64,000 nucleotides of DNA from contig JAHBWV010000001.1 in NCBI GenBank assembly GCA_019636845.1, positions 2,356,001-2,420,000 on the forward strand. The letters are read 5' to 3'. Below the pieces are notes generated by a model that saw only the letters and a list, made by a program, of their open reading frames with translations, was not told the DNA's origin and searched no databases. Position numbers and translations under genes: made by a program. Below, in pieces: positions 9,390 through 19,900 of this stretch. This DNA is from Phycisphaeraceae bacterium. Its GTDB lineage: Bacteria; Planctomycetota; Phycisphaerae; Phycisphaerales; UBA1924. Numbering within the stretch: the first letter of the stretch is position 1; the number at the start of each line of letters is the position of its first letter.

Positions 9390-9620
9390 GGATGAAGCCA
9401 ACTAGCCCCGCGGCTGGTACTGGAACGGGGACAAGCAGACTTCGCCGTGGCATCCACGAACCCGCATTCGGCGCGTGACTACATCGTGACGGCATTACAC
9501 ATCAACCAACGCGAACCTGCGCGTGTACACCAATGGAGTCGATCGCAAACAACAACGTCTGCAGCACGAAGGTCAGTCACGACGCCATCCATGCCTTCAC
9601 GTCCGCTCTAGCATTGCCCA
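9390..9620. other. No gene recognised
   Basis: This stretch between the IS remnant and the lipoprotein gene has no frame with convincing codon use or a ribosome-binding site. It may be further debris from the mobile-element event. Confidence 0.5.
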
Positions 9621-10262
9621 TCAATCGGTGGCTCCGAATGTTCTTGCAAACGCGAATACCTCCCCCTTGATCGCAGAAGCGACCGTCGGAACGGCGCTGA
9701 CGCGCACCGTCCACGTCTGATTCGCTTCCGATTCGAAGATGCTGGCAACCACGATATGCTGCTCGACGCCTTCGATGTGCAGGAGTGACCCACTGAACCG
9801 ATCGTTGTTGAACGGCTCGATCATCTCCGCAAGCTCGGCTTCAGTCGTGGGCGGAAGACCGACCTGGCCGCGCCAACGGTTCACATTTGCGAGCATGCCG
9901 CCGACATCGCCCGGAAAGCGGCTGATCGCGACTTCAATCGGACCCGACGGACTCTGCATCTCGTACGTCGCCAGACGCATCGGCCTCTCGCCAGGCACAA
10001 GCCGCCACGTTGCCGGGGCACGCCACGGCCAGTTGTCGCTGCGCGACCCCTCCGGTGCCGAGGCCGTCAGCGATTCCTGTGGCGAGGTCGCGGCTGGTGC
10101 CTTTTCAGAATCCTTGTTCGGAAGTGACGGAGCGGCCCCCTCCTTCTCTCCACGATGCTCTTCGACTCCCGATCTCTCGCACGCGAGAACCGAGATCGAT
10201 GCAAGCAATCCCACCGAGATCCGGATCACGGAGAAGAGAATAGCGTGACGTGGTGCGTTCAT
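9621..10262 (-). CDS. Predicted lipoprotein of unknown function
   Basis: 213 residues. A signal peptide (LFSVIRISVGLLASIS) ends in lipobox VLAC at about residue 28, followed by a low-complexity, charge-rich linker (residues about 30-72) and a compact domain of about 130 residues (WRAPATWRLVPGERPMRLATY, then SRFPGDVGGMLANVNRWR). The domain has an uncharacterised look I associate with planctomycete surface lipoproteins, but I cannot name a family. No Shine-Dalgarno is evident upstream of the ATG. The gene stands alone, with 240 bp of unassigned DNA behind its start. Confidence 0.75.
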   Translation of the reverse strand: MNAPRHAILFSVIRISVGLLASISVLACERSGVEEHRGEKEGAAPSLPNKDSEKAPAATSPQESLTASAPEGSRSDNWPWRAPATWRLVPGERPMRLATYEMQSPSGPIEVAISRFPGDVGGMLANVNRWRGQVGLPPTTEAELAEMIEPFNNDRFSGSLLHIEGVEQHIVVASIFESEANQTWTVRVSAVPTVASAIKGEVFAFARTFGATD

Positions 10263-10502
10263 ACGACCATGCTAGCATCGGGACGTACGCCTTGCGCTCA
10301 GCCTGAACAAGCACACCCACTGCATCTCTAGTCAATTGTGCGGCATGACGCGCGCTGCTCGCCCTCAGTTGAAGAAGCACGGGCAACGGAGAAAGGGCGG
10401 CACGCGCTCGACTTCGCTCAAAGAACGATGGAGGTTCGTTCCTTGACGGTCCGTGCTGGCACATGCCGCCCGGGGAGGGCGAGACCGAGATGATGCTGTC
10501 GA
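10263..10502. other. Intergenic, nothing recognised
   Basis: 240 bp between two minus-strand genes. It should hold the promoter of the lipoprotein gene and the 3' end of the PAPG-tailed gene transcript; I see no clear hairpin terminator or gene. Confidence 0.4.
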
Positions 10503-11186
10503 TCAGCGGCGGCGGCGAGAGGCCGCAAACCCGAACGCTGCCACGACCAGCGTGCCCGGAGCGGGTACACGGGTGATCGTCATGTCTGTGAACTCAATGC
10601 CGACAACATCGAAGCCAAGATCAACGAGATTGAAGTAAAAGCTTGTAAGCGTTCCCGGACCGCCGTTGCCATAGCCGTAGGTGCCGACAGCACCCGCGAT
10701 GTCGAGCGATGAGAGTGTGTTGCCGGTGTACCCGACCGAGAACGCGGCCTCGAACGGATCGCCGAAGAGCCCTGACTCTGTGATAGGCAGACCGAACGGC
10801 AGCTCGATCCCGCCCCATGTGATGTAGAAGCCATCGACAGCAGGATCGTTGTCGCGCACGACGAAGTACGGCGTCGAGCCGCCGGGAAGGGGATACGACA
10901 TACCGGCGGAGAAGCCCTGGTTGGTCGTGACAGCGAAGGAGGCGGGATCGATCTCGTACGCCCGGATGCCGAACGTCGGGTGGCCTACAAACGCATCGGA
11001 GTCGACCGTGAACGTGTACGAGAGCAGGTGGCCCGGACGGATCGCAAGAATGTCCGGGTTCGTGTTCGGATTTGTGGGATTCGAGATGTTGAACTCGACG
11101 CGCCCGTTGATGCTGACCTCAAACAGGTCAGCAGAGGCGATGCCGGAAAGCCCGGCGAGAACCGTCAGCGAAGCAAACAACTTCAT
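10503..11186 (-). CDS. Secreted protein with PAPG-type C-terminal sorting tail
   Basis: 227 residues from the ATG at 11186, preceded by GGAGATC; an in-frame upstream ATG at 11252 would put 22 non-signal residues in front and is rejected. Signal peptide MKLFASLTVLAGLSGIASA is followed by a beta-rich domain (FEVSINGRVEFNIS, LLSYTFTVDSDAF) typical of secreted planctomycete proteins, and the tail VPAPGTLVVAAFGFAASRRRR: Pro-Ala-Pro-Gly, a membrane stretch and a terminal Arg run, as in PEP-CTERM sorting. The presumed function is cell-surface or matrix display. No enzymatic motif is visible. Confidence 0.85.
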   Translation of the reverse strand: MKLFASLTVLAGLSGIASADLFEVSINGRVEFNISNPTNPNTNPDILAIRPGHLLSYTFTVDSDAFVGHPTFGIRAYEIDPASFAVTTNQGFSAGMSYPLPGGSTPYFVVRDNDPAVDGFYITWGGIELPFGLPITESGLFGDPFEAAFSVGYTGNTLSSLDIAGAVGTYGYGNGGPGTLTSFYFNLVDLGFDVVGIEFTDMTITRVPAPGTLVVAAFGFAASRRRR

Positions 11187-11255
11187 CGATGATCTCCGTG
11201 CAGAATGGACGTGTGAACTGAGCCGTACACCCACGCAGGTGCACGCTCGCAAGGA

Positions 11256-12419
11256 TCAGCAAGAGCGGCGGCGGCGTGCCGCGAGCAGTCCAAGGGATGC
11301 GACCGCGAGTGTGCCGGGCGCGGGGATCGTGACGCTGAAACTCTGGTACTGGAAGGTGCGCCAGTCGACGCCATAGCCGATCAGGGTCTTCCCGTCGGCG
11401 GAGACACCTGTCAGCGAGATGATGTCGAAGAGCGGATCTACGCTGACCCCATGCATCGAGAGATACGACTCGATGCTCACCATGCCCAGCCCGGACGTCC
11501 AGACGAACCCTGTCGTGTCGGAGAACGGACCGAAGTCATACACGTTGTAACCCACGATGACAGATCCGTCAGCCGAGACACCGTTCGCAACAGATCTCCC
11601 CCAGAACTCGAACGTACCGGGAAGCGTGCCCAGAATCTGCTCGTTCCATAACGCACCGTCCCAACGCCAGATCGCGGCTTCTCGCGTCGATGTCGCTTCG
11701 TTCCATGCGTCCCCCACCACCACATCGCCCGCAGCATTCACTTCTACCGCCTCTGTGAACGCACCCCGATCGTGCAGTATCGTCTGGACTCCATTCACCC
11801 AGACAACCGAGCGCCAGTGACCGTCAGCGGCCTCATCCCACCCGACGATCACAGATCCGTCGTAGTTCGAGGCATTCGCGCGGCTCGCCCCGCCCGTGCT
11901 GCCCAGATCGACCACTCCGCCAGCCAGAGTTCCGGTCGAAGCGTGGGCGATGCCCCCGGTGGCTCCTGCACGCCAGTAGAGCCCGACAATGTGGTTGCCA
12001 TCGCCAGAAATATTCCATGCCGACCCCGCATTGGAATCCACAATCCCCATGTCAGCCGGGTACGGCGAGAGCGTCTGCCACCCAGAACCCTCTGTCCACA
12101 AGCCCTGGGTGATGAACGTGCCATCATCGCTTGTAATCGTTGCAGAGATGCGAGTTCCATCGTCTGAGACGCCGGGAGTGCCAGCGCCTACACCGAAGAC
12201 ACTCATGGTCTCTCGCCCGAGACGAACAACTCCATCGCCTGCTGTCCAACGAACGGTCTCGAAGAGGTTGTCAGCCGAGTTTCCGACGATCACCGAGCCA
12301 TCCGCAGATACACCTGTTGCAAAGAACTCGCCGAGCAGATTGATCTGCACGCCGCGAGCCGCCGCACTCGTGCCGACGATCGTCGCGATGATCACAGCCG
12401 TCAGATTCCGGGTCTTCAC
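11256..12419 (-). CDS. Secreted repeat protein (HAF-like repeats) with PAPG-type sorting tail
   Basis: 387 residues from a GTG with AAGGAG seven bases ahead. After a signal peptide the protein is built of repeats of the form GVSADGSVIVG, seen about seven times with variants (ISGDGNHIVGL, NYDGSVIVGWD, NAAGDVVVGD, GVSADGKTLIGY), each followed by Trp-containing strands; this is the pattern of extracellular HAF-repeat beta-propeller-like proteins. The C-terminus reads IPAPGTLAVASLGLLAARRRRSC, the same sorting signal type as its neighbour. It is divergent from the gene at 12587 across a dyad-rich intergenic region. Confidence 0.87.
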   Translation of the reverse strand: MKTRNLTAVIIATIVGTSAAARGVQINLLGEFFATGVSADGSVIVGNSADNLFETVRWTAGDGVVRLGRETMSVFGVGAGTPGVSDDGTRISATITSDDGTFITQGLWTEGSGWQTLSPYPADMGIVDSNAGSAWNISGDGNHIVGLYWRAGATGGIAHASTGTLAGGVVDLGSTGGASRANASNYDGSVIVGWDEAADGHWRSVVWVNGVQTILHDRGAFTEAVEVNAAGDVVVGDAWNEATSTREAAIWRWDGALWNEQILGTLPGTFEFWGRSVANGVSADGSVIVGYNVYDFGPFSDTTGFVWTSGLGMVSIESYLSMHGVSVDPLFDIISLTGVSADGKTLIGYGVDWRTFQYQSFSVTIPAPGTLAVASLGLLAARRRRSC

Positions 12420-12497
12420 AGGGATTCTCCTTCCACTTTGGTGCCGCGGCGATCCGGGACACTCCCTTCAGTCCGCACTACAGAGAATAATGCACTT

Positions 12498-12526
12498 TGA
12501 CGTCATGTCAAGTGTCACTTGTGACA
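12498..12526. promoter_or_regulatory. Two adjacent palindromes in a divergent promoter region
   Basis: An 8-bp perfect palindrome TGACGTCA (12498-12505) is followed by a 6-bp inverted repeat with 2-bp spacer, TGTCACTTGTGACA (12513-12526). A further TGTCA half-site lies at 12533-12537. They lie between the GTG at 12419 and the ATG at 12587, in AT-richer DNA, the usual position of an operator. The binding protein is unknown; the adjacent gene at 12587 is one possibility. Confidence 0.5.
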
Positions 12527-12586
12527 ATTTATGTGTCATTCACCTTGATTCTTCGCATGCTGTCATGTACACTTTCCGAACAAACC

Positions 12587-13825
12587 ATGCAGAACCACAT
12601 CGCAAACCACCATGTACCCCCGGAACAAACTTCCGCGTCGCTCGGCGAGGTGCTCGACGCCTTCCATGCCGTCCGGACCTCGATTGCGGAGTTGATGGAC
12701 GCTGTCGGTGTTGATCCGAACAAGACACGGGAATCAGCCCGAATGCTTGGACTCAACCGCGGATTGGCTTGGAGACTCTCACGCGTGGTCCGAGAGGGAG
12801 ATGTCCCCTCGGTCGTCGGCGATGTCCCCGGGAAGCAAAGCATCCGGAAGTTCATCGCGGCGTGCCGCGAACGCGGTGCGGCCCCGGGTGCACTGAATGA
12901 GGCTGAGCGCGCCATCGACGCCTTCGAGGAGGCGGTGCGTGAGGCGTGGGGTGACCGGAAGACGCTCTCAACGCTCATGGCCAGCCGTGCAGAGACCGAC
13001 CCATCGCTTGAACAGGAGCGTTCACGTCGGAAGCTCTATGAGGGTGCCTTCGCATACTGGGGTGTGCAGGCACAGGTACGGTTTGTGACCGTCTTCGTGT
13101 TGCCATCGAAGGAAGATCCTTCAATGCTCGACGCGGCCCACATCACCGGGTATCTCGGTTTCCGACGGCTGAGCGAGCGAGCGTGGCCACTGGCATACGA
13201 AGTCGTCGAGAACGCCGAGGGAGAAGCCAGGAAGTTCCACAAATCGCCGCTTGATCCCACCGGCGGAAGTGAAGCGCATCGACAGTTGATGAAACAGTTC
13301 TGTCGACCGGAGACGCCGGAGATCCGCGTCGTAGAGTGCGGCGGCGAGAAACGATTCGAGTTAGCGCCCGGCCCGGTCGGCAACGCTGGCCTGACCACTT
13401 GTGTATTCGGCAGTTACCTCCATCAGATCGCGGAGCGATACCCATCAGCACCTGACACGTGCGGCTTCATGGTGCGATTGCAGACTCCGGTCGAGCGGCT
13501 GATCTTTGACATGTTTGTGCACAAGGACATCGGGCTTGCCTCACCACCCGCTGCTCAATTGCTCGACCGGATGACCTATCAGCACACACACATCGAGGCA
13601 GACTTCCCGAGGCAGGCGCTGCCGCTCTCTGAGCGAGTGGTCCCGCTCCATGGCGGGCGACATGCGGTGACGTCGCACATCCCGTGGTATCCGCGAATGC
13701 TGGACTGGGTGTCCGAGCGAATCGGCTTGGGACTCGATGCGTTCGATGCGTCCCGCTTCGAAATGACCTATCCGCCCATATCGACAACGTTGAGCAGGCG
13801 ATTCCCGACTTTGCCCCGCGCGTAA
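12587..13825 (+). CDS. Uncharacterised protein, possibly with an N-terminal regulatory domain
   Basis: 412 residues from the ATG at 12587; the frame is open 90 bp further up through the palindromes, which argues for the downstream start. The N-terminal 120 residues are helical (MLGLNRGLAWRLSRVV, then VVGDVPGKQSIRKFI) and could be a helix-turn-helix-like module; the rest is a mixed alpha/beta region (QAQVRFVTVFVLPSK, TTCVFGSYLHQIAER, VERLIFDMFVHKDIG) with no motif I can assign. I do not recognise the family with certainty. Its isolated position behind a palindrome-containing promoter suggests it may be an autoregulated regulator, but that is inference only. Confidence 0.72.
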   Translation: MQNHIANHHVPPEQTSASLGEVLDAFHAVRTSIAELMDAVGVDPNKTRESARMLGLNRGLAWRLSRVVREGDVPSVVGDVPGKQSIRKFIAACRERGAAPGALNEAERAIDAFEEAVREAWGDRKTLSTLMASRAETDPSLEQERSRRKLYEGAFAYWGVQAQVRFVTVFVLPSKEDPSMLDAAHITGYLGFRRLSERAWPLAYEVVENAEGEARKFHKSPLDPTGGSEAHRQLMKQFCRPETPEIRVVECGGEKRFELAPGPVGNAGLTTCVFGSYLHQIAERYPSAPDTCGFMVRLQTPVERLIFDMFVHKDIGLASPPAAQLLDRMTYQHTHIEADFPRQALPLSERVVPLHGGRHAVTSHIPWYPRMLDWVSERIGLGLDAFDASRFEMTYPPISTTLSRRFPTLPRA

Positions 13826-13967
13826 CGCCATGGGAGTTCGGGCGTCATCGCCTTCTGCAAACCGCTCATCACGGCCGCATCGACCGTCAGGAGCAGCTAC
13901 GCAGAGACAGCACATTCGCCGCCAGAAGCGTCGGGCATTGTGACTTTCTTTGTCACGCCACGCCGTA

Positions 13968-14612
13968 TCAGGCGGGGATCTCGTGCTTTGCCATGTAGTC
14001 TTTCTTGGACTGCTCAGATGCGAAGTAGACAGTCGCTCCCTTGTGCTCGATCGAAGCCGCGGCGTCCTCCTTCAGGAACTTCGCCTTGGTGATCGGATCT
14101 TCAACCAGGACGCGGCGGAGGTAATACTCATTGTCCTGCATCGAGAGGTACGCCTTCACGCACGAGACGAGGCGGTCGTCGAGCCATGCGCCAACCGCGT
14201 TCTTGTCGATGCTGTTCAGGGGCATCTCCATTCTGGCATGCCGCTCGTAGTCGAAGTAAGTCGGCACAATCAGGAGGTTGTAGTCGAGCACGAGCATTGT
14301 CGCATCGGGGCTCGCCGAGACACCGACCGTGAGCGTCATCGTCGCCAGCTCGGTGAGGAACGTACAGCGAGCTTCGCGCTGCTCAGGGCTCACGACGGGG
14401 GTGATCTTTATCTTGTCGCCGAACTGCTTGGCGAACTCCTGGAACTTCGGCTTCCAGACCGCCTGCAGGTCCTCGCACGCAGACTTGAACTTCTCGATGC
14501 CCGCCTCGTGAGCTTCCTGTGACTTGGCCCGATCGGCCTCTGCCGCCTTCTGTCGGGCCTCTCGAGCATCAAACTCTGCCCTGATGCGATCAGCAAGAGT
14601 TCCGCTTGACAT
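13968..14612 (-). CDS. Uncharacterised protein with a YHS-like C-terminal segment
   Basis: 214 residues; GGGAG lies seven bases before the ATG. The N-terminal 55 residues are highly charged and helical (IRAEFDAREARQKAAEADR), probably a coiled coil. The centre is a beta-rich domain (ATMTLTVGVSASPDATMLVLD). The last 40 residues resemble the YHS metal-linked module: a DPIT opening, EHKGATVYFASEQSKKDYM, where family members read KGxxYYFCS; here the usual Cys of the FCS motif is Ala, so metal binding is doubtful. It is monocistronic and has no signal peptide, so it should be cytoplasmic. Confidence 0.75.
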   Translation of the reverse strand: MSSGTLADRIRAEFDAREARQKAAEADRAKSQEAHEAGIEKFKSACEDLQAVWKPKFQEFAKQFGDKIKITPVVSPEQREARCTFLTELATMTLTVGVSASPDATMLVLDYNLLIVPTYFDYERHARMEMPLNSIDKNAVGAWLDDRLVSCVKAYLSMQDNEYYLRRVLVEDPITKAKFLKEDAAASIEHKGATVYFASEQSKKDYMAKHEIPA

Positions 14613-14683
14613 GTTCAGTCTCCCTTTGAAGTCTTGAAATTATATCGAGTGGCTTCCACAGCTCGTATGTGGTGCGTTCATGC

Positions 14684-15595
14684 TCACGGCGACACGGCTT
14701 TCCATGCCGCAGGATCTGGATCGAACGCACTCATGGCGACCGCTGCGGAATCGGTCTCTGGCCCGAGATCGGCCTCGTAGACAACTCCCGCGTGGCTGAC
14801 GATGAAGCTCATCACCCCGGTGCGGTCCCACTGATCCGGCCAAGCCACCACTGCCCAGCCATTCAGCATCCGGCCATCGACGATGTACTCCATAGCACCG
14901 CCTTGTGCGTGCTGTCCTTGGCGATGGAGCAGACGGAAGCGATATCCGTTGAAGGGCATGCGTTGGCCCTCGTCGTCGGTCCGCAAGGCTGCCCTCGCAA
15001 ACACCGGGCCGATTGGTGAGGGATCAACACCCCCATACGAAGGCCAGTAGAGACCGTCCTTCGCTCCCGGCGTGCTCATCAGTCGCTGGGCATACTCCGA
15101 GATCCCATCGCCGTTTCGATCAACCGACCGGTACAGACGCTGTGCATCCACAAGTGTGCGGCATGCCGCGATTGTCCGCAGCTCGTTGCGCCCGATGCGA
15201 CGATTCTCCAGCTCCTCAATGCCGGCATCGGTGTCGAAGAGCCACTGCGAGTCAGAGCGACTCACAAGCGGCACCGCGAAGGGCCAACGCATCTCGCCCA
15301 GCAGCAGTACCGCCCGGTCTTCAGAGACACTTTGGATCTCATGTCCCTCAGCGAGGGCCCGTTGGAATGACGCGAAATCGAGTTTGTCCTGGTCCTCGTC
15401 CTCGGACCGCAGTTCAGCCGTGCGGGGTCCGAATATCCTGCGAAGCTCCGACTTGTCTCTGGTTTCCGTCGCGCGAGAGAGCGCGGAGACCGCGGCTTCA
15501 GGCGAATCGAAGCGGCGCTGCGACTGGCACCCGACCGAGGCAAGACTTGCGATACACAACAGAGCAGGGCTTACAATTCTGGCGAGGGACTTCAT
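14684..15595 (-). CDS. DUF2950 family lipoprotein
   Basis: 303 residues starting at the ATG at 15595. The signal peptide ends in lipobox SVGC (SLASVGCQSQ), so the protein is lipidated. DUF2950 hallmarks are visible: an early FDSPEAAVSAL motif, CRTLVDAQRLYRSVDRNGDGISEYAQRL, the string SPIGPVFARAAL, and PFNGYRFRLLHRQG near the end. DUF2950 genes are commonly next to DUF3300 genes, as here (71 bp from the next gene on the same strand). The function of the pair is unknown; a periplasmic envelope role is likely. Confidence 0.88.
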   Translation of the reverse strand: MKSLARIVSPALLCIASLASVGCQSQRRFDSPEAAVSALSRATETRDKSELRRIFGPRTAELRSEDEDQDKLDFASFQRALAEGHEIQSVSEDRAVLLLGEMRWPFAVPLVSRSDSQWLFDTDAGIEELENRRIGRNELRTIAACRTLVDAQRLYRSVDRNGDGISEYAQRLMSTPGAKDGLYWPSYGGVDPSPIGPVFARAALRTDDEGQRMPFNGYRFRLLHRQGQHAQGGAMEYIVDGRMLNGWAVVAWPDQWDRTGVMSFIVSHAGVVYEADLGPETDSAAVAMSAFDPDPAAWKAVSP

Positions 15596-15666
15596 GGTGG
15601 GTCCTTCGAATGGCGTGTATGGTGAGATCAAACCCCGAATGAACTCGAGCGATTGTCGCGATCGAA

Positions 15667-16893
15667 TCAACGCCTACCACCGCCGCGCCCACCGCCACGA
15701 CCGCCGCCGCCACGCGAGGCACCGCCCGAACGGCTCCCTCCGTAAGAACCTCGGCTTGCAGACTGACGGCTGCTCGACCCGCGGCTGGAAGAAGCCCGAG
15801 TATCAGAGCCGCCACGGAATGCGCTCTGGGCTCGGTCCGATGATGGAGCGGACGGTGTGCGTGCCGCACCAGCAGCACGCGACGAACTCGGTGTCTGAGT
15901 ACGACCGGGCGATGAGGGCGATGCCCTTGGCGTTGGACGCGCGGGCGGCTGGGCCGCCGAGCTGGAACGGGGAGCCGCGGCACGAGGCGACCCGCCAGCG
16001 GCGTTGGCTCCTCTGAAGTTCTGACGCTGATCCGGTTTGTTGATCGCGGTGGACTTCTCGCGATTGGGCGACCAGGCGCCTCCTTCTTGGCCGACCCGAT
16101 TGCGATGGTCAACACGGTTTCCGCTGCCGATGTTGACGTCGTTGCCGATGTTGATATCGCCGTTGAAATTGCGGTCGATGTCCACGTCCACATCACCCCA
16201 GCCGATACAGCCGTGGTGCCAGTCGCAATCGAGGTCGGCCCAGATCGCGCCGACAACAATGCCGGTGCCGAATCCGATCAGTCCCGCAGCAACCACGTCG
16301 TCGTAAGGATCGTCGACGTACACAACGGCCGGCTCGTACGCCGGGACGTACACGACCTCTGGGTCGGCAGACTGGATGTAGATGGTCTCCTGCTGCACAA
16401 CAACCTTCTGCTCGTCATTGGAGACCAGCGAGCCGTTCGCACTGGCTTTCTTCCGCAGCGTCTGGACCGTTGCCATCACGTCTTGCGCCTGCGTGAGATA
16501 CGCCTGACCGAGCGCGATGGTCCAGTCCTGATACTCTGACATCATCTTCAGCACATCGGGCACTCGGGCAACGGCCTTCACCGGCGATTCCCACTCACGC
16601 GTGTCGATCTTGTCCTTCGCTCCGGCACTCCGCATGAACTTCGCGGCTTCCATGAGCTCGTCCGGATACACGGACGCCGCGAGCACGTTGGCAAGCAACT
16701 GGTCTGGGTAGAGCGCAATCGGGCCGACAAGATTCTCGAGATCCTCGGCCGTGAGAGTGCCGCCCGGGATCGCGGGGAGTGACGCTGGCTGTGCTGAGGA
16801 GTTCGCCTCCTGTGCGAAAGCGCGTTGTTGCTCGACCATGCCCGCTCCCTGCAAGAGCAAGACGAGTATCGAAGCGGCGAGGGATCGTGTCAT
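15667..16893 (-). CDS. DUF3300 family secreted protein with Ser/Arg/Gly-rich tail
   Basis: 408 residues; GGAG precedes the ATG. After a signal peptide the DUF3300 domain spans about 45-245, with VGPIALYPDQLLANVLAAS, YPDELMEAAKF and VYVPAYEPAVVYV as recognisable family segments. A glycine/aspartate-rich stretch (GDVDVDIDRNFNGDINIG) follows, then a disordered tail of about 120 residues rich in Ser, Arg, Pro and Gly ending in repeated RGGGR. Such tails often bind nucleic acids or polysaccharide, which is speculative here. It is co-oriented with the DUF2950 gene and the RND operon upstream. Confidence 0.88.
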   Translation of the reverse strand: MTRSLAASILVLLLQGAGMVEQQRAFAQEANSSAQPASLPAIPGGTLTAEDLENLVGPIALYPDQLLANVLAASVYPDELMEAAKFMRSAGAKDKIDTREWESPVKAVARVPDVLKMMSEYQDWTIALGQAYLTQAQDVMATVQTLRKKASANGSLVSNDEQKVVVQQETIYIQSADPEVVYVPAYEPAVVYVDDPYDDVVAAGLIGFGTGIVVGAIWADLDCDWHHGCIGWGDVDVDIDRNFNGDINIGNDVNIGSGNRVDHRNRVGQEGGAWSPNREKSTAINKPDQRQNFRGANAAGGSPRAAAPRSSSAAQPPARPTPRASPSSPGRTQTPSSSRAAGAARTPSAPSSDRAQSAFRGGSDTRASSSRGSSSRQSASRGSYGGSRSGGASRGGGGRGGGRGGGRR

Positions 16894-16935
16894 GATGATT
16901 CTCCGAGTATGGATCGACGGAGCTTATATACGCGA

Positions 16936-19900
16936 TCAGTGGGCGGGTGAGGTCGCGTGCGACGGCTCGCCATCGGATAGTGGTGCGATCGGGGACTTCG
17001 GCTTCGGCGGGCCGAAGACCTTCTCCGTGAGAACCTGAATGACAACATACAGCACGGGCGTGAAGATCAGGCCGAGGAACGTGTTGCCGATCATACCGAA
17101 GAAGACCGCCGTACCGATCGCCTGGCGGCTCGCAGCACCCGCACCCGTCGCGATCATGAGCGGGAGCACGCCGAGGATGAACGCGAGCGCGGTCATGAGG
17201 ATCGGACGAAGGCGCTGACGCGACGCCTCCACGGCAGATTCAACGATCGGCTTGCCCGATTCTCGGTACGCTTTCGCGAACTCAACGATGAGAATCGCGT
17301 TCTTTGCCCCCAGCCCGACCAGCAGCACAAGCCCGACCTGCGTGTAGATGTTGTTGTCCATCCCGCGCAGCATGAGCCCCGCCATTGCTCCAAGCACCGC
17401 CAGCGGGATCGAAAGAATCACCGAGAGCGGGATGAACCACGACTCGTACAGCGCCGCAAGAATCAGGTACACAACAACGAGGGCCATCGTGAACACAACG
17501 ATCGCCTGGTTGCCGACCAGCTTCTCCTGATACGACAACGCGGTCCACTCGTACGTCATGCCCGGAGGCAGCTTCGCTTGCGCCATGCTCTCCACGACCT
17601 TCAACGCCTCGCCTGACGAGATGCCCGGAGCGGGCTGGCCCTGAAGCACAGCAGACGGGAAGATGTTGTAGCGGATCACGCGGTCCGCGCCCATCGTCTC
17701 ACGGACGTTCAGCAACGAACCGAGCGGAACCATGCTGCCGTCCGGCTTGCGCACGTCGAGCGACGTGATGTCCTCAGGCGTCGCGCGGAATCGACTGTCG
17801 GCAGAGACGTTGACCTGCCATGTACGACCGAACAGGTTGAAATCGTTCACGTACGCCGAGGCGAGATACCCCGACATCGTCGAGAAGACATCCTGGAGCG
17901 GAATCCCGAGTTTCTTCACCTTCTCGCGATCGACATCCGCGAACAACTGCGGCACGGCGGCACGATACGCGCTGTTCACGCCGGTCAGCTTCGACTGAGC
18001 GTTGCCGTCCGCGATCATTCCTTGCACCACCTCGCCAACCGCCTCGCGGCCGATGCCCGAGCGGTCCTGCAGTCGCAGATCAAAGCCGGACGCGCTTCCC
18101 ACACCGTCCACTGCGGGCAGAGAGAACACGATGCACAGCCCATCCGGGATCTGCGCGGTCTTCTGACGCAGGTCCTGCATGATGGTGTTGAGATCACGCC
18201 CCTTCGGGAGTCGCTCCGACCAGTCCTCCAGACCGATGAAGAACATCGCGTAGTTCGAGCCGTTATTGTTGATCATCGAGAAGCCGGGCAACGCCGTGAA
18301 GTTCCGCACGCCCTCGGTCTCGGAGAGAATCTTCTCGACCTTCTTGACCGCCGCGAGTGTCCGCTCCTGCGACGATGCATCCGGCATCCAGACGTCAATC
18401 AGAACCATGCCCCGGTCTTCGAGCGGCACGAAACCAGTCGGCACCTTGGTGAATGTCCACACAATCGCAACAAAGCACGCGGCGAACCCGCCGAGTGTGA
18501 ACACGACGATCGCCGGGTGCACAAGGAACTTGATGAGACGCGCATAACCATTGGCGAGCGCGTCGAATCCCGCATTGAACCACCGAACCAGAATGAACGG
18601 TTTGTGCCCTTCCTTGTGCGCCTTGAGAATCACGCCGCAGAGTGCAGGCGTGAGCGTGACGGCGCACACGCCTGAAAGGAACGTGCTCGCCGCGATGGTG
18701 AGAGCAAACTGCCTGAACAGCTGACCACTGATCCCCGGGAGAAAGGCCGTCGGAATGAAGACGGCCATGAGCACGACGGTGATGCTGATGACGGGCGCGA
18801 GCACCTCTTTCATCGCGATGACGGTCGCCTCTTTCGGAGACTTGTGCGTCTTCTTCATCACCGCTTCGACGTTCTCGACCACGACGATCGCGTCGTCAAC
18901 GACGATGCCGATGGCAACGACCAGCCCGAAGAGCACAGGCATGTTCACGGAGAAGCCGAAGAGCTTCGCGAAGAAGAACGACCCGATGATCGACACAGGG
19001 ATCGCCAGCATGGGAATGACCGAGAGGCGCAGACTCCCGAGGAAGATCACCACCACCGCGAGCACGAGCGCGAGCGCCTCGTAGAACGTGTGGAACACGC
19101 CCTCGATCGCGCTCAGCACGAACTCGGACGTGTCGTAGACCGTCTGGAATGCGAGCCCGTCCGGCAGCGCTCCGGACTTTGAGTCCAGCAGTTTCTCGAC
19201 GTCGCGCGCCACCTGCACCGCGTTGCCACCCGGCGCCTGGTAGATGACCATCGCGCCCGCGGGCAGCCCGCGATACCTCGCCAGCAGGTCGTACGACTTG
19301 CCTCCCAGCTCGACCCGCGCAACATCCTTCACGCGGATGATCCGGTTGCCCGCCGCACGAACGATCACATTCTCAAACTGCTCCACACTATTCAGGCGCC
19401 CGAGCGTCGAGACCGTGTACTGGAACGCCTGTCCGCTCGGCACAGGGGGCTGCCCGATCGCACCCGCAGCGACCTGGACATTCTGCTCCTTGAGCGCGTT
19501 GATGACATCCATCGTCGTCAGCCCGCGCGCCTTGAGCAACTCCGGATCGAGCCAGAGTCGGATGCCGTAGTCCTTGGCCGGGAAGACCTTCGCGTCGCCC
19601 ACACCCGGGATGCGCTTGATCTCGTCGAACACATTGATCGTGAGATAGTTCGCGATGAAGAGATCGTCATACTTCTTGCTCGCCTCCTCGTCATTCGGGG
19701 CGAGCGAGAAGACCGTGATCACGTTCGACGAGACGCGATCCGTCGTCACGCCCTGACGCTTCACCTCGTCCGGCAGCTTCGGCATCGCGATGTTCACGCG
19801 GTTCTGCACCAGCACCGATGCGATGTCGATGTTCGTCCCCAGCTCGAACGTAACCTTCAGCGTGTACGAGCCGTCGCTCGCCGACGTGCTCTCCATGTAG

